Shown here piece by piece: positions 1-8,604 of a stretch of DNA of 64,000 nucleotides. The notes beneath the pieces were generated by a model. That model was not told where the DNA came from. It ran no database searches and worked only from the letters and a program-made list of their open reading frames with translations. Source of the DNA: an uncultured Bacteroidota bacterium. GTDB taxonomy: Bacteria > Bacteroidota > Bacteroidia > Flavobacteriales > Flavobacteriaceae. Positions within the stretch are counted from its first letter, which is position 1; each line of letters begins with the position of its first letter. Where the stretch lies: contig CABZAE010000004.1 in NCBI GenBank assembly GCA_902523635.1, forward strand, positions 1-64,000. Reading direction: 5' to 3'. A program made the translations under genes and the position numbers.

Positions 1-68
1 GGTCTTTTAATATCACATGAAAAAAATAAAGCAGAAAGAATTATCGTTGTTAAGATTTTTTTAAACAT
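1..68 (-). CDS. N-terminus of a lipoprotein, cut by the window's left edge
   Basis: An ATG on the minus strand opens a frame that stays open to the edge and encodes 22 residues. They form a lipoprotein signal peptide: basic start (MFKK), a hydrophobic stretch, then a lipobox LFFSC followed by DIKR. The start lies 14 bp after the stop of the sulfatase in the same direction, so it is probably the next gene of the polysaccharide-utilisation operon. The function cannot be told from 22 residues. The lipobox is directly seen; operon membership is inferred from spacing. Confidence 0.6.
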   Translation of the reverse strand, partial: MFKKILTTIILSALFFSCDIKR

Positions 69-82
69 GATTTTACACCAAA

Positions 83-1804
83 TTATTCCAGGGGAGGAAG
101 TTTAGGTCTGTTAGCAGAATACCTTATGTCTTGAATTTCTATTCTCGAAAGTGGATATTCAACGCTAATTTTCTCACCATTATAAATTTTGTTGAGAACA
201 GATTTGTATCCTATTCTATGTGCTATTATTTCAAGAGTGTCATTGGGTTTTAAATCAATCGGATTATTATAATGATTCCAGCCTTTACTCGGCAGTTTTT
301 CACTTGAATATTTATACCCTAGTCTAGACCCTTCTGTAACCTTTGTAAGGGAAACATCTTTTTCTGAAATTTCAATTATTGGGGACTCTGTTTGTCTTGC
401 TTTTCGGTTGGGATAAAATGATTCAATTAAATCTCTTTCTTTTATTAGGCCTTTATCATCGATGGTATTCATCCAATCAACACACTCTTGCCTCATTTCC
501 ACTAAGATCTCTGCATATTTGGGGTCATTTGCAATATTGTTAAGTTCGTGAGGGTCATTTTCAGTATCGAAAAGTTCCTCCTCTGGCTTGGATTTTCTAA
601 ACCACAATGATTGGTACTTATCAAGTTCACCTGCATCTCTCATTCTCAAAAGCTCTTGCATGGATGGTAATCTTTCACGGAAAGCCAAAGGAAGATAGTA
701 TGGTTTTTCAGGGTTAAAATTTTTAAAATATTTGAATTTTTTGGAGCGAACTGCTCGTATCATATCAACACTCTCATCAAACCTGTCTGCATGACCATGA
801 ATATATTTCCTTTCAACATTGGATTTGTATTTTCCTTCAAATGCCTGTCCTTGCATAAATAATGGAGGCTTAATTCCTGCTAATGATAAGACAGTTTGTG
901 GAAAGTCTACGAAACTAACTAATCTGCTGTCTCTTTTACCAGCTCTTTCGCCATTAGGAAATCGAATCACCAGAGGAACTTTTAAACCCGAATCGTACAA
1001 AAGTCGTTTTTGTCGGGGTAAAGGTCCACCATGGTCTGAGTAGAAAAAAACTATTGTATTTTCTAATAAACCTTCATCCTCAAGTTCTTTAATTTTTTCT
1101 CCGATCCATTCATCTAATTTTACTATTCTAGTATAAACCTTTTTTAGATCTCTTTCTCCGATATTATTTTGTGGAAGGTAGGGTGGGATATCAATTTTAG
1201 CATTTTCGGGCACTAAAAATTCCTCATCATCCCAATTGGAAAAAAAGTTACCTTCATGAGTCTGATTAAAATTGAAAATTGAAAAAAATGGAGTATTTGA
1301 ATCAGGTCTGTTTTTCCAGTGAGCATCATTGCTTGATTCATCCCAGGCCATAACAGACATTTCAAATTGGTAATCAGTTTTACTATTATTTGTTGCGTAA
1401 TAACCGTTTTCGCGAATGATATCACTAACCATTTTCACGTTTGGTGGTGGAACTGCCTCATAATCAATTATTCCACTTCTTCGAGCATTTGGTTCTGCCC
1501 ACATAGTCCTCATGTTCTGAGCTCCAAACGAATTAGCATAAACACCAGTGGCTAAAGTAGCTCTACTGGGTGCGCACACACCTGATGTGGAGAAAGCATA
1601 ATCGTAAATAACTCCTTGAGAAGCAAGCTTGTCTATGTTTGGAGTAGGCACAGTTGAATCTCCGTAAACACTTAAATAATCGGGACTTAGATCCTCAGCT
1701 ACAAGCCACAATATATTTAATGGTTCATTTTCTAACTTGGTATTACATCCAATTATTGTAAATAAGTAGATAACTATTGGAATTAAATTGAAATTTGATT
1801 TCAT
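83..1804 (-). CDS. lipoprotein sulfatase (formylglycine-dependent, S1 type)
   Basis: Sulfatase of 573 residues that would remove sulfate esters from a carbohydrate. The N-terminus has a lipobox (IIGC, Cys20), suggesting a membrane-anchored periplasmic or surface enzyme. The formylglycine motif C-x-P-S-R is at Cys77 (VCAPSRATLATG), with an ED pair at 37-38 where metal-binding acidic residues are expected. A second acidic/His cluster (YSDHGGPL) follows the catalytic region, as in alkaline-phosphatase-superfamily sulfatases. The start overlaps the stop of the upstream esterase by 4 bp, indicating translational coupling. A Cys-type motif needs a formylglycine-generating enzyme, which is not in this window. 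Family assignment is secure; the substrate is not known. Confidence 0.92.
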   Translation of the reverse strand: MKSNFNLIPIVIYLFTIIGCNTKLENEPLNILWLVAEDLSPDYLSVYGDSTVPTPNIDKLASQGVIYDYAFSTSGVCAPSRATLATGVYANSFGAQNMRTMWAEPNARRSGIIDYEAVPPPNVKMVSDIIRENGYYATNNSKTDYQFEMSVMAWDESSNDAHWKNRPDSNTPFFSIFNFNQTHEGNFFSNWDDEEFLVPENAKIDIPPYLPQNNIGERDLKKVYTRIVKLDEWIGEKIKELEDEGLLENTIVFFYSDHGGPLPRQKRLLYDSGLKVPLVIRFPNGERAGKRDSRLVSFVDFPQTVLSLAGIKPPLFMQGQAFEGKYKSNVERKYIHGHADRFDESVDMIRAVRSKKFKYFKNFNPEKPYYLPLAFRERLPSMQELLRMRDAGELDKYQSLWFRKSKPEEELFDTENDPHELNNIANDPKYAEILVEMRQECVDWMNTIDDKGLIKERDLIESFYPNRKARQTESPIIEISEKDVSLTKVTEGSRLGYKYSSEKLPSKGWNHYNNPIDLKPNDTLEIIAHRIGYKSVLNKIYNGEKISVEYPLSRIEIQDIRYSANRPKLPPLE

Positions 1805-2721
1805 AATTGTTTGTTATATTGTTTGTAAAAGAAATTGGCCATTAAGTTTGTCTGAAATGGCATCAACGTGTTTCCATTATGATCTCCATCTTCATTTAAA
1901 ATTAATTCACTTTCAATATTATTTTTCAAAAGGGCTTCATGAAGCAGCTTGCTTTGACATACGGGAACTACATCATCTTTTTCCCCATGTATTATTAGAA
2001 AAGGAGGAGTGTTTTTGTCGATATATTTAATGGGATTAGCTAATTCAAATTTTTCAGAAATTTTTTCAATATTTCCAAACACTCTTATTTTTTGTTCTTT
2101 AGTAAGTGACTTGCCCTTAGTTATAGGACAATCATAAAATACATTTAAATCTGTTGGACCATAAAAATCTACTACAGCATTTACATGATTTTCATAGTTC
2201 AAATAACTTCCAACATTACCTTTAAGTAAATTATTATTGGAGGATGTTCCAGCCAATGCAGCCAAATGTCCACCAGAAGAATAACCAGCAATTCCAATGA
2301 ATGATGTATCAAGATTAAAATCATTATGCCGAGCTCTTAAAAATCGTATAGCAGCTTTTACATCATGAATTTGGGCTGGAAAAACAGAGTCTAAATTAGA
2401 CGACCTGTGGTTTATCGCAATTGTTGCAAATCCTTTTTCTGCAAGTGGTTTAACAAAAACTTTTTTTTGATAATTACTAAATTTTTTATTATTGGAACTC
2501 CAACCACTTCCATATATTACAATTACAGCTGGGTGTTTCTTTTTTTTATTTTTTGGTAGGTAAATATCCATTTTTTGAGATATGTGATTTTTTCCAGAGT
2601 AATCAATATCAAACCAGTCAGGATCTGGGAGGTTAGACTTTTGCTTATCATTGCAGCCAAACAAAAATATAGTGATAATAAAAAACTTTATAAAAAACGA
2701 ACTAGGGGAATTAATTGTCAT
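1801..2721 (-). CDS. alpha/beta-hydrolase esterase, lipoprotein
   Basis: Esterase/lipase of the alpha/beta-hydrolase fold (306 residues), probably a carbohydrate deacetylase or feruloyl-esterase-like enzyme. The lipobox FLFGC places Cys23 as the lipidated residue. IYGSGW resembles an oxyanion-hole segment, the nucleophile elbow G-Y-S-S-G puts Ser148 at the active site, IIHGEKDDVVP carries the likely acid and EDGDHNG the likely His. It is a clear paralogue of the esterase at 4781-5668: they share the MDIY, FPAQIHDVKAAIR and SSGGHLAA segments. It overlaps both neighbours by 4 bp. The fold and triad are seen; the ester it cleaves is inferred from the locus. Confidence 0.85.
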   Translation of the reverse strand: MTINSPSSFFIKFFIITIFLFGCNDKQKSNLPDPDWFDIDYSGKNHISQKMDIYLPKNKKKKHPAVIVIYGSGWSSNNKKFSNYQKKVFVKPLAEKGFATIAINHRSSNLDSVFPAQIHDVKAAIRFLRARHNDFNLDTSFIGIAGYSSGGHLAALAGTSSNNNLLKGNVGSYLNYENHVNAVVDFYGPTDLNVFYDCPITKGKSLTKEQKIRVFGNIEKISEKFELANPIKYIDKNTPPFLIIHGEKDDVVPVCQSKLLHEALLKNNIESELILNEDGDHNGNTLMPFQTNLMANFFYKQYNKQL

Positions 2722-4784
2722 TGTGTAAAAGGGTTGTTAAGTGAGCTAAATGATGATGCTGGCAAACCCTCTTTATTGAAAAAATTTGGTTTCAAATAAT
2801 TTTTCCAACCATATCTTACATAAATTGGGTTGTCAACTTTTTTCGATTTTACAATAACCTGATTTCCACTGACTTCAGCAAAAGCGTCATAAAACTTTTT
2901 ATCTTTTCCTGCGATTTCAAAATGCTTTAATTTATCACCTGTGTATGAAATTCCACTTCCAGTATGTTCAAAACTAATAATTGCATTTTCTTCTTTGAAC
3001 AAAACCCCTTTAAATAATGGTCCAGAAAACACCAAATCTTTTTTACCATAGTTTTTTGCGAGAGCTAACAAAGCCAATCGATCTCCAACAGGTTTTTTTG
3101 GTTTTGGATGAATATCAAGGCTGTCTCCAACATCCATAATTATAGCCATTCCAACATTATTTTTTTGTAGTGTCAATCTTTGAGCCTCTCTTAATTGAGC
3201 TACAAGTTCTGCATTTGAACGTCTCTTGTTTCCAATGTCACCAAAGGGAGCTAATTGTACATAATAAAAAGGAAGTTCATTATTGTTCCATTGCTCTCGA
3301 AAGCTGTCTATTACAGCTGAAAAAACACTTTTATAATCTTTAGCACGGGTTCGATTTCCTTCACCTTGATACCATATTACCCCCTTGATGGTATATTCAC
3401 CTAATGGATGAATCATTGAGTTATTTAAAATAGTATGTGAACCTTGACTTTTAGATATTCTCATGGGAGAAGGAAATACGACTTCATCAAAACCAAGATC
3501 TAGTGGATAAAGATTTTCGTTTGTAAGCCAACCTACAGCTCTTGACTTCCAAGATCCATCAAACGAAATTATTTTTTTATTATCCAAATATAAACCTCTT
3601 TTGGTGTCCTTAATTGGCCCACCATCACCATAAAAGTCAATAAACCTTATAGCTAGCGTATTTGTACCTTTTTTTAATATTCCTTTTTCAATTTTATACT
3701 TTGTAGGTTTTTTAGGCCAATTATTTTTTTTTCCAACAAGTTCACCATTTATAAAAATGGAATAAAAATCCCCATTGTCTGCAAATTCTCCAATGTCAAA
3801 TTCAGCAATATCAAATTTGATTTCATCAAGTTCAAATTTTTTCCTTATCCACATAATACCATCAAAATCATTAGTAAGGTTATGGGATGGACCATATTTG
3901 GTTAAATCAACTTTCTTTTTTTCAAATGTTGTTAGTATTTGTTCAATACTTCTTGATTCCCAATGATCATCATCAAATTTTTCTTTTGAAAATGATTTGT
4001 TACCATCATTTGCATAGCGAATTTGACTTTTATTAATAAATTCTGATCTATCAATGAAGTTATGATCATCTATCCATTGGTTATATTCAGTTTTAGGATC
4101 AGTACTAATTTTCATTCTTTCTTCCATGTCTTCAAATCCTTCAACCTTTTTTAAATTATTTACATTAGCCCAAGCTTCTGCGGGTGTTCCACCCACACTT
4201 GAATTAATAATACCTATGGGAATGTTTAGTTCTTGATACAATTTTTTAGCAAAAAAATATCCGACTGCTGAAAACTCTGAAATGGTTTCAGAACTGCAAA
4301 GCTTCCATTCACCATTAAATGTAGTTTTTGGTCTTAAATCCAAATCTCTTTTTACATTTATCATTCTTATTTCTGAATTTGAAGGTTCCTTCATTAACTT
4401 ATCATTATCCAAAGTTTGTCTCATTTTCCAGCCCATATTGGACTGTCCAGACGCCAACCATACTTCACCTAATAAGACATTGTTTATTTCCAGTCTTTCA
4501 TTTTCAGAACTGATCGTTATTTGGTGTGGAATTCGATCGGCTTTTGGTGTGTTGATATTGGTTTTCCAATATCCATCCGAATCAGTTTTTGTAGAAACCT
4601 TTTCTCCCCAACTTGTTTCGATTAAAACTAAATTCAAAGGTTTTGACGACCCCCACACAGGTACAATGCTTTCATGTTGTAAAATCATATTATCTTGAAA
4701 AAGATTATTCAAACTAAGACTGTATTCCTCAATAGTTTGACATGAACATAAAACGATTAATAAAAACAGTGTGAACTTTTTCAT
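2718..4784 (-). CDS. sialate O-acetylesterase-type (SASA) carbohydrate esterase, lipoprotein
   Basis: Esterase of 688 residues in the SASA (DUF303) family, which removes acetyl groups from carbohydrates. The lipobox VLCSC gives Cys15. An N-terminal beta domain precedes the block GQSNM with candidate nucleophile Ser115. WYQGEGN and a later D-x-x-H-type segment (GDSLDIHPK) provide the other expected catalytic motifs. An inserted beta-sandwich-like region near residues 270-420 (FDDDHWESR, GLYLDNKKI) splits the esterase domain, as is usual in this family. It lies between two paralogous alpha/beta esterases with 4-bp overlaps on each side, so the locus encodes at least three esterases, fitting a heavily acetylated substrate. 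'Sialate' is a family name only. Confidence 0.88.
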   Translation of the reverse strand: MKKFTLFLLIVLCSCQTIEEYSLSLNNLFQDNMILQHESIVPVWGSSKPLNLVLIETSWGEKVSTKTDSDGYWKTNINTPKADRIPHQITISSENERLEINNVLLGEVWLASGQSNMGWKMRQTLDNDKLMKEPSNSEIRMINVKRDLDLRPKTTFNGEWKLCSSETISEFSAVGYFFAKKLYQELNIPIGIINSSVGGTPAEAWANVNNLKKVEGFEDMEERMKISTDPKTEYNQWIDDHNFIDRSEFINKSQIRYANDGNKSFSKEKFDDDHWESRSIEQILTTFEKKKVDLTKYGPSHNLTNDFDGIMWIRKKFELDEIKFDIAEFDIGEFADNGDFYSIFINGELVGKKNNWPKKPTKYKIEKGILKKGTNTLAIRFIDFYGDGGPIKDTKRGLYLDNKKIISFDGSWKSRAVGWLTNENLYPLDLGFDEVVFPSPMRISKSQGSHTILNNSMIHPLGEYTIKGVIWYQGEGNRTRAKDYKSVFSAVIDSFREQWNNNELPFYYVQLAPFGDIGNKRRSNAELVAQLREAQRLTLQKNNVGMAIIMDVGDSLDIHPKPKKPVGDRLALLALAKNYGKKDLVFSGPLFKGVLFKEENAIISFEHTGSGISYTGDKLKHFEIAGKDKKFYDAFAEVSGNQVIVKSKKVDNPIYVRYGWKNYLKPNFFNKEGLPASSFSSLNNPFTQ

Positions 4785-5668
4785 AGATTATTGTTTAACT
4801 CATTTTTAAAAAACTCATTCATCATTGATAAATATTCCTTGATCAATACTTTAGGTCCATGTTTTCCATCTTCAATTAAAACTAGTTGACTTTCAACATT
4901 ATTTGTTTTGAGAGCATTGTGTAAAACCTCACTTTGGCAGTAAGGAACTGCTCCATCCAACATACCATGAAAAATTAAAAATGAAGGAGTTTTATCTGAA
5001 ATGTAAGTTATTGGGTTCGCTAATTTAACTTTTGATAAATTTTCCTGTATTGCACCACCAATTAATAACGATTCTGGAGAATTTATGTTATCGTGAACAA
5101 TTCTAGATCCACATTCATCCATAATTAGGAAATTTGTTGGGCCATACCAATTAACAACCGCATTTACATGACTACTGTAATTTAGAAAATTTCCGACTTT
5201 ACCCTCCATTTCTTCAATAAATGAAGTAGTTCCTGCCATTGCAGCCAAATGTCCTCCCGATGATGAGCCTGTAATTCCAATAAATTTTGTATTGAAACCA
5301 TATTTTAATGCATTGCCTCTTATGTATCTTATTGCTGCTTTCACATCATGGATTTGAGCTGGGAAAATCGCATCTGAACTTGAACGATGATTGATTGAAA
5401 CGACAGCAAATCCGGATTTGAGTAGGGGTTGGATTAAAGTTCTTTTAATATAATCTGTTGCTTTCCTGTCATTTCTTTTCCAACCACTTCCGTAAATAGT
5501 TAGTATTACTGGGTGGTTTTTTTGATCTGTTTTCGGAGTATAAATATCCATTTGATTAAAAATGTGATTGTTTCCAGCATAGTTTATGTTTTCCCAATTG
5601 GGAATTGGTAAATCCTGAGCAAAGGAAAAATTGAAAAAAAAGAAAATGCTGATTATATTTTTAATCAT
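4781..5668 (-). CDS. secreted alpha/beta-hydrolase esterase, paralogue of the 1801-2721 gene
   Basis: Second esterase of the same family (295 residues). Unlike its paralogue it has a plain signal peptide ending in SFAQ near residue 18, with no lipobox Cys, so it is probably periplasmic or secreted. The nucleophile elbow is G-S-S-S-G (Ser136), the oxyanion segment IYGSGW is kept, and LIFHGMLDGAVP and EDGKHG hold the candidate Asp and His. It overlaps the upstream serine hydrolase by 8 bp. The tandem arrangement around the SASA gene suggests duplication followed by a change of location (lipidated versus soluble). Substrate unknown. Confidence 0.85.
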   Translation of the reverse strand: MIKNIISIFFFFNFSFAQDLPIPNWENINYAGNNHIFNQMDIYTPKTDQKNHPVILTIYGSGWKRNDRKATDYIKRTLIQPLLKSGFAVVSINHRSSSDAIFPAQIHDVKAAIRYIRGNALKYGFNTKFIGITGSSSGGHLAAMAGTTSFIEEMEGKVGNFLNYSSHVNAVVNWYGPTNFLIMDECGSRIVHDNINSPESLLIGGAIQENLSKVKLANPITYISDKTPSFLIFHGMLDGAVPYCQSEVLHNALKTNNVESQLVLIEDGKHGPKVLIKEYLSMMNEFFKNELNNNL

Positions 5669-7196
5669 TTAATACGGACTTCAAAAGATTAGGTTGGTTT
5701 GACTTTCCCAAATAGTTATTGGCTATACTTTCAATTATTAATCTTTTATCATTAAAAATAAATTTATAGTCCATTCTAACAGGTGTTTCAAACAAATAAG
5801 TTGACAGCATAAATTCGTTATTATTAATCCACATTCCTGATGAAGAAATTTTTTTATGTTTTAGATAACGAAGAGATGACTCTGGAATGAATTGATTGCG
5901 CCTTAAGTTTGTGAAAGGAAGATGATTTATAATTTCATCATAAATATATTCTCCATGACCGTACTCAATTGTTTCAATTCCATCTTCCATATCAAATATT
6001 ACATAATTTTTATTTTTTTTCTTTTTAAAACTTACTGACTTTAAACCGTGCTCATTATTTTCAATTTGGTACTTTTTATTTACCATATTTTTCACAGCTT
6101 TAGAAGATTTAAAGTCATAAGGGTTTAGAAAAAGTGAGGCAGTTTTTTCTTTCAGATGGTTATGTATTTTAGTATTATTAGGCAGGCTAGTATTAACAGC
6201 TTCCGGAAGAATATTTTCCCAGACCAATTGCATCACCATTCCCATATTATTGGTGCCCGAAGTAATTGCTATTACCATGTTTTTCTCAGGGATTACTAAG
6301 CAAAATTGTCCCATGGCTCCATCTCCTCTGTAGCTATTGTGCCTTGATCTCCAAAATTGATATCCATAACCTTGAGCCCAGTCATTTGTGGGATTACTTC
6401 CATTGGACACTTGTTTTGAAGTTGCATCTTCAATCCATTTTCTTGGTAATATTTGTTTTTCATTCCACATTCCTTTATTCAAATATAGAAGTCCGAATTT
6501 GGCGATGTCTTCAGTCTTAAGGTGCAATCCCCATCCACCTACGTTTACTCCATCTTCATTCATTTCCCAATCTGGTTTTTCAATTCCCAAAGGTTCAAAC
6601 AAACGAGGGTATAAATAATCAACCAGCATCTCACCGCTTACCTTTTGAATTATTGATGAAAGCATAAATGTAGCAGGTGTGTTATAAAGAAAATGGGTGC
6701 CTGGCATGAACTGAATATCGGAGTTAAGAAAATTGAATTCCCAATCACCTTCCCCAGCATTTAACTTGGGTTCTTTAACATGACCAGTATTCATAGTTAG
6801 AAGGTCTACAATCCTTAATTGTTCCAATTGCCATGATGGTTTATCAGGAACTTTATCTGGAAAAAAGGATATCACCAAATCATCTATTGATAATAAACCT
6901 TCATTAACAGCAAAGCCTACAGCTGTGGATGTGAAACTTTTACTAAGGGACCATAGCTCATGAGGAGAGTTTTTATTGTATGGTTTCCACCATCCTTCGC
7001 TTATTACTTTACCATTTTTTACTATCATCAGACTGTGAATTGCATCAATTTTTTCTTCAGCCTTGTTGATGAAGTTGAGAATAGCACTGGAACTCAGCCC
7101 TTCTCTTTCAGGAATTCCTCGTTCTAATTTTGTTTGTACTTGTGCCTCGTTTAAAAAAGACAACAAAAGAAAAAATAAGAGAAGCTTTAATCTCAT
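5661..7196 (-). CDS. serine hydrolase of the beta-lactamase/esterase fold (class C-like)
   Basis: Protein of 511 residues with a signal peptide (cleavage near EAQ, residue 19) and a penicillin-binding-protein-like hydrolase domain. The S-x-x-K motif is SLSK (Ser83, Lys86), followed by a Y-x-N motif in FLYNTPATF. A C-terminal region of about 150 residues is less conserved. Enzymes of this fold inside polysaccharide loci are thought to be carbohydrate or peptide esterases rather than antibiotic-resistance enzymes, and nothing here suggests resistance. It overlaps the following esterase by 8 bp and follows the sulfatase by 7 bp. The fold is confident; the substrate is unknown. Confidence 0.82.
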   Translation of the reverse strand: MRLKLLLFFLLLSFLNEAQVQTKLERGIPEREGLSSSAILNFINKAEEKIDAIHSLMIVKNGKVISEGWWKPYNKNSPHELWSLSKSFTSTAVGFAVNEGLLSIDDLVISFFPDKVPDKPSWQLEQLRIVDLLTMNTGHVKEPKLNAGEGDWEFNFLNSDIQFMPGTHFLYNTPATFMLSSIIQKVSGEMLVDYLYPRLFEPLGIEKPDWEMNEDGVNVGGWGLHLKTEDIAKFGLLYLNKGMWNEKQILPRKWIEDATSKQVSNGSNPTNDWAQGYGYQFWRSRHNSYRGDGAMGQFCLVIPEKNMVIAITSGTNNMGMVMQLVWENILPEAVNTSLPNNTKIHNHLKEKTASLFLNPYDFKSSKAVKNMVNKKYQIENNEHGLKSVSFKKKKNKNYVIFDMEDGIETIEYGHGEYIYDEIINHLPFTNLRRNQFIPESSLRYLKHKKISSSGMWINNNEFMLSTYLFETPVRMDYKFIFNDKRLIIESIANNYLGKSNQPNLLKSVLND

Positions 7197-7203
7197 AATT
7201 AAA

Positions 7204-8604
7204 TTATTTTTTTGTTACGAGAACTGTATTCTCAGTTTTCAACCAATCATCTAATAATTTCCTTCCACGATCCAATGGATCTCTGTATTTATTGTTATTT
7301 ACAAGATTGGTGGATTCCAGCGGATCATTTTTTAAATCGTAAAGAATTTCATAGGTAATCCCATACACAATGCTTCTAACATATTTAAAGTCATCATACC
7401 TGACCATTCTTCCAAATTGGTTTTGACTAAATAACACATCGAAGTTAGTTTCATTTTGTGGATTTATTATCTCATTTTTAAAGCTACGGCCATCAATCCC
7501 AGTAGGGATGGGAACACCTGCCAAATCCAAAAGAGTTGGCATAATATCTATTGTGCCAACTATTGCATTATTATTAAGTGTCTTAGATTTAATCGTACCT
7601 GGATATCTAATGATAACTGGAGTTTTTGCAGATTCCTCATAAAATGTGGTTTTCGCAATTAATTTGTGACTGCCAGCCATTTCTCCGTGATCCGTTGTAA
7701 ACAAAACAATTGTATTTTCTTTTATTCCTTTTTCATCAATTGATTCTAGTAATTGACCAATATGTTTATCAGTATTTTCAATTAATAATTGGTATGTAGA
7801 AATAAAACGTTTCCATTGATCTGTATCCAGATCGAAGGTTTCTTTATACATAAAGTCTTCATGAAGAATCATACCTTTTTCGTATGAGATATTGTGATTT
7901 TTAGGAAGATCAGGGCGAGGTTGAAAACGTAAATATGGTTCATCATCAGTTCTAGCAAAATGTATTGCATCTGCGAATGTTGCTCCCGCTACTTTTCCAC
8001 CCAAAACCCTACATATATCGTGAGGGTTAATTAATGATAATGTCATAAAAAAAGGCTTATCACCTTCGTTGTTTTTTATGTATTCTACAGCATCTTGAGT
8101 AAAAATTGGGTCATACGCTGAACCTTCAGCTAACATACCGCCATCAGAATGCGTCATAGAACCAAATTCAGTTGCACTCGCATACCCATATCCACCAGCA
8201 TGTTCTTTTCCAAAATATGCTACATCGTAGCCTGCCATCTTGAAAGATTTACCTAATGTTGGTGTGGTTTTAGATCTTTCTAAGATGGAGTCTCTTCTCA
8301 AATTAAATCCAACATCGTTGTTATGTGAATATAATCCGGTAAAAAGACTGGCTCTAGCAGGTGTACAGAGCGGATAAGTAGAGTAGGACTCTGTAAAACT
8401 AATTCCCTGTGATGCCAAAAGATCAAGAGACGGTGTCTCTATTCCGTTATCATAATCACCAGAACCGTCAGAAGCTTTTACAGACCATTGATCTGAAATT
8501 ATCAGAACTACGTTCGGAGGTTGAATGGTCTTTATTGAATTTTCACAAGAAATGTATATCAGAAAAAATAAATATACTAATGTTCTATTATTAATCATTA
8601 TCAA
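7204..8604 (-). CDS. lipoprotein sulfatase (formylglycine-dependent, S1 type)
   Basis: Second sulfatase of the locus (466 residues). Lipobox YISC gives Cys20. The active-site motif is C-T-P-A-R at Cys80 (CTPARASLFTG), preceded by the metal-binding SDQW near 37-40. A second metal site is FTTDHGEMAGSH, typical of choline-sulfatase/arylsulfatase-like S1 enzymes. It differs from the 83-1804 sulfatase in length and motif (CTPAR against CAPSR), so the two probably act on different sulfate positions. The start overlaps the GH43 stop by 4 bp. An in-frame ATG two codons downstream is an equally possible start. Confidence 0.92.
   Translation of the reverse strand: MIMINNRTLVYLFFLIYISCENSIKTIQPPNVVLIISDQWSVKASDGSGDYDNGIETPSLDLLASQGISFTESYSTYPLCTPARASLFTGLYSHNNDVGFNLRRDSILERSKTTPTLGKSFKMAGYDVAYFGKEHAGGYGYASATEFGSMTHSDGGMLAEGSAYDPIFTQDAVEYIKNNEGDKPFFMTLSLINPHDICRVLGGKVAGATFADAIHFARTDDEPYLRFQPRPDLPKNHNISYEKGMILHEDFMYKETFDLDTDQWKRFISTYQLLIENTDKHIGQLLESIDEKGIKENTIVLFTTDHGEMAGSHKLIAKTTFYEESAKTPVIIRYPGTIKSKTLNNNAIVGTIDIMPTLLDLAGVPIPTGIDGRSFKNEIINPQNETNFDVLFSQNQFGRMVRYDDFKYVRSIVYGITYEILYDLKNDPLESTNLVNNNKYRDPLDRGRKLLDDWLKTENTVLVTKK

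Noticed and set aside
4282..4698. A 138-codon open frame on the plus strand inside the SASA esterase gene
   Set aside because: It is antisense to a gene with complete catalytic motifs and shows no family pattern of its own.
5661..7196. Antibiotic-resistance beta-lactamase
   Set aside because: The S-x-x-K fold is shared with many esterases, the context is a polysaccharide locus, and the third beta-lactamase motif is not clear.
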